The notes under the pieces: generated by a model
Told to the model about the DNA's origin: nothing
Database searches by the model: none
What the model saw: only the letters and a program-made list of their open reading frames with translations
Made by a program: the position numbers and the translations under genes
Source of the DNA: JASLCR01 sp964384345
GTDB taxonomy: Bacteria; Patescibacteriota; Saccharimonadia; Saccharimonadales; Saccharimonadaceae
DNA length: 64,000 nt
Direction: 5' to 3'
Assembly: GCA_964384345.1 (NCBI GenBank)
Contig: CAYLKD010000004.1
Location: 12,101 to 76,100, forward strand
Shown: piece by piece, positions 49,440 to 55,944 of the stretch
Numbering within the stretch: position 1 is the stretch's first letter
How the letters are laid out: each line of letters opens with the position of its first letter

Positions 49440-50147
49440 CTATTTTACCTCTTCCTTCGCTGCACCAGCGCCATCTTTGACGGCTGCTGTGAAATAGTCG
49501 AGCAGGAGCTGTGAGCCCTTGATTGCATCGTCATTTCCAGGAATAACATAATCGACTTCACTTGGGTTTGCGTTAGTGTCAACGACACCGACAACAGGAA
49601 CACCAAGTCGTTTTGCTTCACGAACAGCATTCGCATCAGCAATAATATCAAGCACTACGACAGCGCCAGGAATACCACTGAGATTTTTAATACCACCGTA
49701 TTTACTATTAAGTAGGTCAATTTCCTCTTGAAAACGCTGCACCTCGAGCTTGTTGTAGCGTTTTTCAAGTTCACCACTTGCCATTCGCTTCTCAAGATCA
49801 TGCAATTTCTTGATTTGCTGCGTCATCGTAGCTGTGTTTGTTAACATACCACCAACCCAGCGCTCGGTAACATACGGCTGACCTGCAGCTTCTGCTGAGG
49901 CCTTGACTATGTCTTTGAGTTGCTTTTTTGTACCAACAAATAGTACTTTTTTGCCACTTGTGGCAACTTTGGTCAAAAATGGCAATGCAACCTCAAGACC
50001 TTCGACCGTTTTTGTCAGGTCGATGATGTGTGATTCTTGCCGCTTTGAGTGAATGTATGGCGCCATTTTAGGGTGCCAACGGCTCGTTTTGTGTCCGAAA
50101 TGAACACCAGCTTCGAGCAAAGCTTTTATATCAACAGCAACTGCCAT
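49440..50147 (-). CDS. rpsB: 30S ribosomal protein S2
   Basis: A 235-aa ribosomal protein with the classic opening IKALLEAGVHFGHKTSRWHP, FVGTKKQLKDIVKASAEAAG, RWVGGMLTNTATM and the C-terminal VVGVVDTNANPSEVDYVIPGNDDA. A GGGAGAAGGA ribosome site precedes the ATG and an inverted repeat in the leader ends just before it, a candidate for S2 autoregulation. First gene of the rpsB-tsf unit. Confidence 0.97.
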   Translation of the reverse strand: MAVAVDIKALLEAGVHFGHKTSRWHPKMAPYIHSKRQESHIIDLTKTVEGLEVALPFLTKVATSGKKVLFVGTKKQLKDIVKASAEAAGQPYVTERWVGGMLTNTATMTQQIKKLHDLEKRMASGELEKRYNKLEVQRFQEEIDLLNSKYGGIKNLSGIPGAVVVLDIIADANAVREAKRLGVPVVGVVDTNANPSEVDYVIPGNDDAIKGSQLLLDYFTAAVKDGAGAAKEEVK

Positions 50148-50164
50148 GATATCCTTCTCCCTTC

Positions 50165-50197
50165 ACACGCACGTTATATCAGGATACCTGTGCGTGT
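50165..50197 (-). promoter_or_regulatory. rpsB leader hairpin (possible S2 autoregulatory RNA)
   Basis: On the minus strand ACACGCAC pairs exactly with GTGCGTGT around a 17-base loop. The stem ends right before the GAAGGGAGAAGG ribosome site of rpsB, where a ribosomal protein could block translation. A TATAAT-containing AT-rich stretch upstream is a possible promoter. Confidence 0.55.
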
Positions 50198-50225
50198 TGT
50201 TTTATAATTTTTAGTACCATTATAT

Positions 50226-50261
50226 AATAACACCTCGAAGTAGATCTGTCGAGGTGTTATT
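50226..50261 (-). terminator. Terminator of the collagen/tail-fibre cassette
   Basis: AATAACACCTCGA (50226-50238) pairs perfectly with TCGAGGTGTTATT (50249-50261), 13 bp with a 10-base loop. It lies 20 bases past the tail-fibre-like gene stop and separates the cassette from rpsB. Confidence 0.88.
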
Positions 50262-50280
50262 GATATATTATTACACGCTA

Positions 50281-50772
50281 TTAGCTGAAGTTTTGGCCGA
50301 CAACAGAGCCGTACCAATTTGCACCGCCGTCGATCGATTCAAACACATAGATATCTGTCGCGCCAGCCACTGCTGTCATTGTTGGCTTTGTACCACCCGA
50401 CCATAGTAAATTGCCAGTCGTGAGCGCCCAGTTAACAGTTTTTGTGCTCCCTGCCGGCTGACTAAGATAAAGCGTGAAGGCACATGCCTTACTCGCAACT
50501 GCACCAGTAATATTAAAAGCTGTTACATTTGCGCCCATTGTCACATTGTATACATTACCATTGCTTAAGTTTAGCGCGGGTTGAGCGCCGGCTGAGGCAA
50601 TCGTCGAAACTTTTTCAACACCACCATTGGTGACTTGTGCAGCCAAATCAGTCAACGGAATATTTTGCCATCGACTCGAGCTGTTACGGACGAACAAATC
50701 ATTTGTTGCTGGTGAGCTTATTTGTGTATCACTTGCAGAGCTGATTGCTCCGCCTACTCCTGGACTTCCCAT
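50281..50772 (-). CDS. Phage tail-fibre-like C-terminal domain protein
   Basis: A 163-aa protein resembling the receptor-side C-terminal domain of phage tail fibres. It begins MGSPGVGGAISSASDTQIS, has NGNVYNVTMGANVTAFNITG, then FTLYLSQPAGSTKTVNWAL, LLWSGGTKPTMTAVAGATDI and ends FESIDGGANWYGSVVGQNFS, each a recurring pattern in such fibre tips. No signal peptide is visible. A GAGGAG ribosome site lies 9 bases before the ATG. It follows the collagen-like gene by 32 bases and ends at a strong terminator, so the two probably work as one surface fibre. It is not accompanied by other phage genes. Confidence 0.75.
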   Translation of the reverse strand: MGSPGVGGAISSASDTQISSPATNDLFVRNSSSRWQNIPLTDLAAQVTNGGVEKVSTIASAGAQPALNLSNGNVYNVTMGANVTAFNITGAVASKACAFTLYLSQPAGSTKTVNWALTTGNLLWSGGTKPTMTAVAGATDIYVFESIDGGANWYGSVVGQNFS

Positions 50773-50804
50773 ACTGTATCTCTCCTCAAAAAGTTATCCT
50801 AATC

Positions 50805-51908
50805 TTAAACAACGAACCAGTTAGTACCGTCAGATTCATAATCTGCGCTCATCCAACCAGCATTTACAGTTGACTGCGTTGGCTCTCCGCCATCGAGCTG
50901 TCCACCGTTTGGTGTGTTGATCAAAATACTATTGCCAGATACTGCCGCACGTTTGACACGTACTCGAGCATTTGCCGCAGGGGCAGGAAGGTTGACTGTC
51001 ACCGCGCTGACGCTTGGCGTTGCAATAACCCAGTTGTTGTTGACAGCATTGACTGTACCACCTGTTGAACGAACAATAACCCAGTTTGCGCCACCAGAAC
51101 CGGCAGGGCCGGTTGCACCTGTTGCACCGACTGCACCAGCAGGGCCAGTAGCACCCGCAGGACCGGCAGGTCCGGTTGCACCCGCAGGGCCAGTCGCTCC
51201 GACTGCACCAGCGGTACCTTGTAGTCCGGTCGCACCAGTTGCACCAACAGTTCCCGCAGGACCGGCAGGTCCGGTTGCACCCGCAGGGCCAGTCGCTCCG
51301 ACTGCACCAGCGGTACCTTGTAGTCCGGTCGCACCAGTTGCACCAACAGTTCCCGCAGGACCGGCAGGTCCGGTTGCACCCGCAGGGCCTCGGATTGCAC
51401 CGGCATCAGTCCATGATGAGCCTGTCCATACCCAAAGGTGACCATTATCTTGAGTAATGTATCCTTTTCCAGCATCTCCAGCTGTGTATCCTGTTGGAAG
51501 TGCTGCTGAGTTGGCTACACTGCCTTGAATTTGGACAGACGTCCCATCTGCACCAGTTGGACCAGTTGCACCAGTAGCGCCTGTTGCACCGACTGTACCG
51601 GCAGTTCCTGTCGTACCTTGTGGTCCCTGAGGGCCTGTAGCTCCGGTAGCACCAGTCGCTCCTGTTGCGCCAGTAATTCCCTGTGGTCCTTGCGGACCAG
51701 TTGCACCTGTCGCACCAACGCCACTAGCGTTGAGTTTTGTTTGTGTGGCTGTGTCAAGCTTAGCTTCACCAATTGAACCGTTTGTGACTAATGCACCCGA
51801 TATGCCGCTCTTAAGCGTACCGTCGGCATTGTGAGCTTGCGCCAGAAAGTCATTAAGGATTCCTCCCCAACTACCATCATCCGCTCCTGGAACTGGTAAC
51901 CTTGCCAT
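50805..51908 (-). CDS. Collagen-like triple-helix surface protein
   Basis: A 367-aa fibre protein. The N-terminal domain (MARLPVPGADDGSWGGILND, 1-60) resembles phage baseplate/fibre adaptors. G-x-y repeats run at about 63-122 and 173-272 (mostly GATGATGPQ and GPAGATGPA types), split by a short globular insert (about 123-171, SVQIQGSVANSAALPTGYTA and WVWTGSSWTDAG). A C-terminal beta head follows (about 273-367), which should trimerise. There is no Sec signal or sortase motif in the protein itself. It has a GAGGGGAG ribosome site and sits between the small Tat-like gene and the tail-fibre-like gene behind a consensus promoter. Likely an adhesive surface fibre used in contact with the host bacterium (inference). 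Confidence 0.85.
   Translation of the reverse strand: MARLPVPGADDGSWGGILNDFLAQAHNADGTLKSGISGALVTNGSIGEAKLDTATQTKLNASGVGATGATGPQGPQGITGATGATGATGATGPQGPQGTTGTAGTVGATGATGATGPTGADGTSVQIQGSVANSAALPTGYTAGDAGKGYITQDNGHLWVWTGSSWTDAGAIRGPAGATGPAGPAGTVGATGATGLQGTAGAVGATGPAGATGPAGPAGTVGATGATGLQGTAGAVGATGPAGATGPAGPAGATGPAGAVGATGATGPAGSGGANWVIVRSTGGTVNAVNNNWVIATPSVSAVTVNLPAPAANARVRVKRAAVSGNSILINTPNGGQLDGGEPTQSTVNAGWMSADYESDGTNWFVV
51154..51391. repeat. 99-bp tandem repeat inside the collagen-like gene
   Basis: Two and a half near-identical units start at 51154, 51253 and 51352. Each encodes 33 residues, 11 G-x-y triplets. The near identity at DNA level, including third positions, points to recent duplication and likely length variation between strains. 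Confidence 0.85.
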
Positions 51909-51962
51909 ATGTTCTACTCCCCTCTTCTCTCATCTCTCTTATTGATTATCGAAACTGTGTAT

Positions 51963-52172
51963 TTAGCGGCCGTATGCGCTCAGACCATAGCCGTGAGTGC
52001 TTTTGGTGCCACTGTTAACTCCCTTAGTACTCGAACTGCCCTGTAACGATGTTAGGTTCGACATAAGAGTCGAGACACCAGCTACAGCTATTATAGCGAC
52101 GCCGACGTGCTTAAGAAAATCTTTGCGATCTACTTCTTTGTCAAGTAACTGATTTAATTGCTGCTTAATCAT
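51963..52172 (-). CDS. Small protein with Tat-like signal (RK-x-FLK)
   Basis: A 69-aa protein. Residues 1-15 are polar; DRKDFLKHVG (about 15-24) matches the twin-arginine consensus S/T-R-R-x-F-L-K except Lys in the second Arg position. A hydrophobic stretch (VAIIAVAGVSTLM) follows, then a Ser/Gly/Tyr-rich tail ending HGYGLSAYGR. That is a complete Tat-type signal peptide with almost no mature protein. It is encoded directly after tatC and before the collagen-like gene, behind TTGACA-17-TATACT. It may be a Tat-inserted anchor or pilot for the fibre proteins. Function is unknown; the Tat link is inference from motif plus neighbours. Confidence 0.75.
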   Translation of the reverse strand: MIKQQLNQLLDKEVDRKDFLKHVGVAIIAVAGVSTLMSNLTSLQGSSSTKGVNSGTKSTHGYGLSAYGR

Positions 52173-52209
52173 TTTTGTTTCCTTTTTGTGTTAGATCCTT
52201 TTGGCGATA

Positions 52210-52238
52210 AGTATAAGCATGTTTATTTTCACTGTCAA
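52210..52238 (-). promoter_or_regulatory. Consensus sigma70 promoter of the surface-fibre cassette
   Basis: On the minus strand TTGACA (52233-52238), exactly 17 bases, then TATACT (52210-52215). It is the best consensus promoter in the window. The -35 begins only 3 bases past the tatC stop. The leader is about 30 bases with an AAAGGA site. Confidence 0.88.
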
Positions 52239-52241
52239 CCG

Positions 52242-53351
52242 TTAGAGCGAAAAATTTTGAGTCCGATATTGTCCAAACCCATCAACTCGCTTAGTAACTA
52301 CTCTATTACCCTGTAGCAGAACGCGTGAAGGCTGTTGTAATCTTTGCGATGAAGTCCGCCTCACCACGTGCAATGAAGCAGGTCTGCGAATAGGAGCCGA
52401 CAAAGTTTGAACAGGTTTAACTTTAATGCGCGCCACTGTTGGTGCTGATTTTGGTACTGCATGCATCTGAGCCATATTTGTGCCAGGCACTACTAATTTT
52501 CTTTTTGCGATGAGCGGCTGAAGATAATAATTTCGCATAGCGTATTTACCAACGCGTATAACGCCAGGACGTTTTGCTACGAGCTTCAGGCGTTTTTTAT
52601 TCGCTCTCTTCAATTGCTTAAGCAGCTTTCGTTGCTTCCTTCCGGAAAAAACGACAGCTAAAAAGCCGATTTGGTACATAGCAATGATTGGCGCTGCGAT
52701 AATTGTTTGGTTAATTGCATCAGGTGTTGGTGTAATAAGTGCCGCGAGTATAAAGGCAACAACCACAACGTATCGCTCCATACTCAGCAATTTTTTTGGT
52801 TTGAGCGGAACTATCCAGTTAGTGATAATCATCAAAAGTGGTATCTGGAAAAGCGCTCCGAGTCCGACGGTATAAACGAGAACGAAATTAAGATACGAAT
52901 CAGCCGTGAGCATGGCGTTGACGTAATTATCCGCAAATGTTAACAGAAACTTCATTGCACCTGGGATAGCATAAATGTACCCAAAGGTAGCACCACAGCA
53001 CACCAATATAAATGAAGAAATTAGTATCATCGCTGATTTTCGTTGCGCACGTTGCGGTAAAATCGGAGAAATAAATCCGTAGAGCATATATATAGCAAAC
53101 GGTAGCGATAACGCTATACCACCCCACATAACCACTTTGAATATAAAGCTAAATCCACCACCTGGTGTCAGATAGGAGAGCTTCTGTCCTTGTAGTGGAC
53201 CCAATAGCAATGCAATAAGAGGATCGCGGTACATATACGCGATCATGGACCCCACAATAAATATCAAAACAATAACAAAGAGCCGCGTACGCAGCTCTTT
53301 GATGTGCGCATGAATACTCATTGTAGTACCGGCATGCGTCTTCCCGCTCAT
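52242..53351 (-). CDS. tatC: Sec-independent translocase TatC with basic C-terminal extension
   Basis: Receptor core of the Tat pathway, which exports folded proteins. Of 369 aa, about the first 245 form the six-helix TatC: IHAHIKELRTRLFVIVLIF, FIFKVVMWGGIALSLPFAIYMLY, the FISPILP loop, and LITPTPDAINQTIIAAPIIAMYQ. The last 120 residues are a Lys/Arg-rich extension (LLKQLKRANKKRLKLVAKRP onward) not found in ordinary TatC (about 250). The tail should lie in the cytoplasm and could bind nucleic acid, ribosomes or substrates. tatA is 48 bases upstream on the same strand. Confidence 0.95.
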   Translation of the reverse strand: MSGKTHAGTTMSIHAHIKELRTRLFVIVLIFIVGSMIAYMYRDPLIALLLGPLQGQKLSYLTPGGGFSFIFKVVMWGGIALSLPFAIYMLYGFISPILPQRAQRKSAMILISSFILVCCGATFGYIYAIPGAMKFLLTFADNYVNAMLTADSYLNFVLVYTVGLGALFQIPLLMIITNWIVPLKPKKLLSMERYVVVVAFILAALITPTPDAINQTIIAAPIIAMYQIGFLAVVFSGRKQRKLLKQLKRANKKRLKLVAKRPGVIRVGKYAMRNYYLQPLIAKRKLVVPGTNMAQMHAVPKSAPTVARIKVKPVQTLSAPIRRPASLHVVRRTSSQRLQQPSRVLLQGNRVVTKRVDGFGQYRTQNFSL

Positions 53352-53399
53352 AGACGGATCATTCCCCTTATTACCCTACGTTATCTGGTAGCTAAAAAA

Positions 53400-53570
53400 C
53401 TACTGTTTGTTCTCTGTGTCTTTTTTCTTGTCGCCCTTGTCGAGGCCTTCGCGAAGTTCTTTTGCAGAACTACCAATACTACGTGCTAATTTCGGAAGCT
53501 GTGTGCCTCCAAATAGTAGCAATACTATTACAAGAATAATGATGAGCTCTGGCGTTCCTAATCCAAGCAT
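53400..53570 (-). CDS. tatA: Sec-independent translocase TatA (short)
   Basis: The pore-forming Tat subunit. The 56-aa frame starts MLGLGTPELIIILVIVLLLF: a short N-terminal helix with the conserved Glu in GTPELIIIL. The hinge is FGGTQLPKLAR, followed by an amphipathic helix SIGSSAKELREGLDKG and a charged tail. This matches TatA/TatE exactly in pattern, at the short end of family length. An AAGGAG site lies 10 bases before the ATG. It precedes tatC, so a two-component TatAC system is encoded. Confidence 0.93.
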   Translation of the reverse strand: MLGLGTPELIIILVIVLLLFGGTQLPKLARSIGSSAKELREGLDKGDKKKDTENKQ

Positions 53571-53603
53571 TTGCTTTTTTTCTCCTTATGACGTTAACTG
53601 TAG

Positions 53604-53610
53604 GTATAAT
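53604..53610. promoter_or_regulatory. Overlapping divergent -10 boxes for tatA and the anchored small protein
   Basis: TATAAT (53605-53610, plus) for the gene at 53637 and TTATAC (53604-53609, minus) for tatA occupy the same bases, so the two promoters cannot be used at once. Confidence 0.5.
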
Positions 53611-53636
53611 AACGCTTAAGCAGAGAAAAAAGCAAC

Positions 53637-53918
53637 ATGAACAATAAAATTTTACTACAGCAACAGTTCGCAGCAGCGTATGGAGAAGGTTCCTTCTCAT
53701 GTCAAAACTATAATGATGGCTGTAACGCAACCACCAATCCGGGCACTACAGATCCTGGCACGACAACAACGACAGGCGGGGGCATTTTTGCTCCAGATAC
53801 CGGACTATTCGCTCAGCCAGCGTACGTATTGTATCCAACACTACTCGCCGTTGCTGTTGTGATCGGTACATTAAGCTATCTTATCGTTCGCCAAGTTAAA
53901 AAACTGCGCCAAAAATAG
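53637..53918 (+). CDS. Small surface protein with sortase-like APDTG anchor
   Basis: A 93-aa protein. The N-terminal part is short and has two cysteines (FSCQNYNDGCNATT), a Thr/Pro/Gly linker (TTNPGTTDPGTTTTTGGG) and then the anchor: FAPDTG (about 52-57), a hydrophobic helix (YVLYPTLLAVAVVIGTLSYLIV) and a basic tail (RQVKKLRQK). This is the layout of a cell wall sorting signal with APDTG in place of LPxTG. No clear N-terminal signal peptide exists, so it might instead stay as a C-tail-anchored membrane protein. Divergent from tatA; followed 15 bases later by the iron-permease-like gene. Confidence 0.7.
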   Translation: MNNKILLQQQFAAAYGEGSFSCQNYNDGCNATTNPGTTDPGTTTTTGGGIFAPDTGLFAQPAYVLYPTLLAVAVVIGTLSYLIVRQVKKLRQK

Positions 53919-53933
53919 TTTTAGCGAACAGTT

Positions 53934-54377
53934 ATGAAAAACCTTTTCCGTCACATTGCAGGAAGTATTTCAAACAAAGCAGGCAGCGCATCGGCCTTTC
54001 TTGGTGCAGTAGTAATCGTACTCGTGTGGATAGTCACTGGACCAAGCTTCCACTTCTCTGATACATGGCAACTCGTCATCAACACCGGTACAACAATTAT
54101 CACTTTTCTCATGGTTTTTTTGATCCAAAATACTCAAAATCGTGACAGCAAAGCCGTGCAAATAAAACTCGATGAGCTCATCCGTGCAACGAAAGGTGCT
54201 CGTAGCCAATATGTTGGTTTAGAGAATCTCAGTGATGAAGAGCTCGCAGAACTCGATCGTCAATTTCGCCTCGTCGCTGAACGACCTGGCGTGACGCGAG
54301 CCATCAAAAAGCTACACGAATCAATCGAATCTGAGCATGCTAAACGACGCGGTATACATATTCCAGGCCTCAAGTAG
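53934..54377 (+). CDS. Low-affinity iron permease family protein
   Basis: A 147-aa membrane protein of the low-affinity iron permease family (Fet4-like domain). Two helices are visible (FLGAVVIVLVWIVTGPSFHF; LVINTGTTIITFLMVFLIQN), with the family signature TGPSFHFSDTWQLVINT and the NTQNRDSKAVQIKLDELI segment, then a helical cytoplasmic C-terminus (LSDEELAELDRQF). The metal role of bacterial members is not proven. It probably shares the transcript of the anchored small protein. Confidence 0.85.
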   Translation: MKNLFRHIAGSISNKAGSASAFLGAVVIVLVWIVTGPSFHFSDTWQLVINTGTTIITFLMVFLIQNTQNRDSKAVQIKLDELIRATKGARSQYVGLENLSDEELAELDRQFRLVAERPGVTRAIKKLHESIESEHAKRRGIHIPGLK

Positions 54378-54407
54378 CTAGCTTTTGACTTTTTCTCTGT
54401 TATCGAT

Positions 54408-54413
54408 TACAAT
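54408..54413 (+). promoter_or_regulatory. -10 box of rpmE2
   Basis: TACAAT lies 9 bases before the ATG of the L31 gene. Confidence 0.5.
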
Positions 54414-54422
54414 TATGTAGAT

Positions 54423-54749
54423 ATGAAAAGCAGTATTCACCCACAAACCTACCGCCCAGTCGTATTTAGCGACGATGTAGCGGGCTTTGCGTTCTTGACT
54501 CAGTCAACCGCAGCAACCGACGAAACAATGAAATGGGAAGATGGTAACACCTATCCCCTCGTCAAAGTGCACATTTCATCTGCGTCACACCCTTTCTTCA
54601 CAGGTGAAGAAAAGATCATTGACACCGAAGGTCGTGTCGATCGCTTTAAAGCCAAATTTGCTGCCGCAGAAGCACGCAAACAAGAGCTTGCAAATAAAGC
54701 TAAGAAAAAAGCCGCTTCAAAAGCAAAAAAGACTACGACAGAAAACTAA
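54423..54749 (+). CDS. rpmE2: 50S ribosomal protein L31 type B
   Basis: Zinc-free paralogue form of L31. The 108-aa protein has KSSIHPQTYRPVVFSDDVAG, the TYPLVKVHISSASHPFFTG signature and a Lys/Ala-rich basic tail longer than usual. Without the Cys set of type A it does not need zinc; in a scavenging organism it may be the only L31. It ends at a rho-independent terminator before prfA. Confidence 0.95.
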   Translation: MKSSIHPQTYRPVVFSDDVAGFAFLTQSTAATDETMKWEDGNTYPLVKVHISSASHPFFTGEEKIIDTEGRVDRFKAKFAAAEARKQELANKAKKKAASKAKKTTTEN

Positions 54750-54763
54750 TGTCTTTTCTATAG

Positions 54764-54797
54764 ATACCGTCACCTCTTATGAGCGTGGCGGTATTTT
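54764..54797 (+). terminator. Terminator of rpmE2
   Basis: ATACCGTCAC (54764-54773) pairs with GTGGCGGTAT (54785-54794), one wobble, followed by TTTTGTT. It sits between rpmE2 and prfA. Confidence 0.8.
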
Positions 54798-54825
54798 GTT
54801 ATACTAAGATAAATTAACGAATTAT

Positions 54826-55896
54826 ATGCCAAAAATTAATCTCAATTTCGATGAACTAAGCGCAGAAAAAGTCACGCTAACGGACTTTCTTTCAAGTCCT
54901 GATGCGTTTAGCGACCCCGACTACAGTAGCAAAAACCGCCGCCTTGCGGAGCTTGAAAGTCTGATTCAAAAAGCTACTCTTCGGACTACGCTCGAAAAGC
55001 AGCTTTTAGAAGCGAAAGAACTATCCGGCGCTGGCGATGAGTTAGCTGAACTTGCCAAGCTCGAGATTCCTGACCTTGAGCAGCAATTAGACACGCTGGA
55101 CGAAGAACTATTCATTCTACTGACGCCAAAAGATCCAAATGACGAAAAAAACGTCATTATGGAAATTCGTGCGGGTGCTGGTGGTGATGAGGCGGCAATT
55201 TTTGCCGGTGATTTGTACCGTATGTATTTGCGCTACTGCGAAGCACACAGCTACAAAACTGATCTTATGAGTGAAAGCCGATCCGATAATGGTGGCTACA
55301 AAGAAGTAATCTTTGAAATCAAAGGCAATGCACCCTACGCTACCTTCAAGTTTGAATCTGGTGTGCACCGCGTTCAGCGCGTCCCAGCCACTGAAAGCCA
55401 AGGACGTATCCACACCTCGACTGCAACTGTTGCTGTGCTTCCCGAAGCAGAAGAGACCGACATCCAGATTGATCCAAAAGATCTACGTATTGATATCTTT
55501 CGTGCATCAGGCCATGGTGGACAAAGTGTTAACACGACCGACTCCGCCGTGCGAATCACCCACATCCCGAGCGGACTTGTCGTATCTAACCAAGATGAAA
55601 AATCGCAGCTAAAAAATAAAGATAAGGCTATGAGCGTCCTACGTAGTCGCCTGCTGCAAATCAAAGTAGAAGCCGAACAAGCCAAGCAGACTGCCGAGCG
55701 CCGTGGCCTGATCGGCTCAGGAGACCGTAGCGAGAAGATTCGTACCTATAATTACCCGCAAGATCGCATTACTGATCACCGCATCGGCTACTCGCGTAGT
55801 AGCATTTCGCAGGCAATGAATGGCGACATCGAAGATATCATCAATAATCTACAGTCGGCTGAGCGCGAGCTAAAAGCACAAAATGTCGAATCATAA
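54826..55896 (+). CDS. prfA: Peptide chain release factor 1
   Basis: RF1 reads UAA and UAG. The 356-aa protein has the RF1 tripeptide PAT in HRVQRVPATESQGRIHTS and the catalytic GGQ in SGHGGQSVNTTDSAVRI. The N-terminal helical domain and length (360 in E. coli) are normal. prmC, which methylates the GGQ glutamine, follows 48 bases later, the usual pairing. Confidence 0.97.
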   Translation: MPKINLNFDELSAEKVTLTDFLSSPDAFSDPDYSSKNRRLAELESLIQKATLRTTLEKQLLEAKELSGAGDELAELAKLEIPDLEQQLDTLDEELFILLTPKDPNDEKNVIMEIRAGAGGDEAAIFAGDLYRMYLRYCEAHSYKTDLMSESRSDNGGYKEVIFEIKGNAPYATFKFESGVHRVQRVPATESQGRIHTSTATVAVLPEAEETDIQIDPKDLRIDIFRASGHGGQSVNTTDSAVRITHIPSGLVVSNQDEKSQLKNKDKAMSVLRSRLLQIKVEAEQAKQTAERRGLIGSGDRSEKIRTYNYPQDRITDHRIGYSRSSISQAMNGDIEDIINNLQSAERELKAQNVES

Positions 55897-55944
55897 GCAA
55901 CTTATCATTCGCTCACCAAATACAATAAAAACAGTTCATGTTTT

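Noticed and set aside
51154..51391. Possible CRISPR-like repeats
   Set aside because: The 99-bp units are directly adjacent, without spacers, in frame in a collagen-like coding region, and no cas genes are near.
50914..51457. Plus-strand Pro/Ala/Val-rich frames opposite the collagen-like gene
   Set aside because: They are the antisense reading of G-x-y repeats and have no start signals.
50281..51908. Prophage remnant
   Set aside because: Only fibre-like genes are present, without capsid, terminase, integrase or lysis genes, and they sit in a cassette linked to tat genes.
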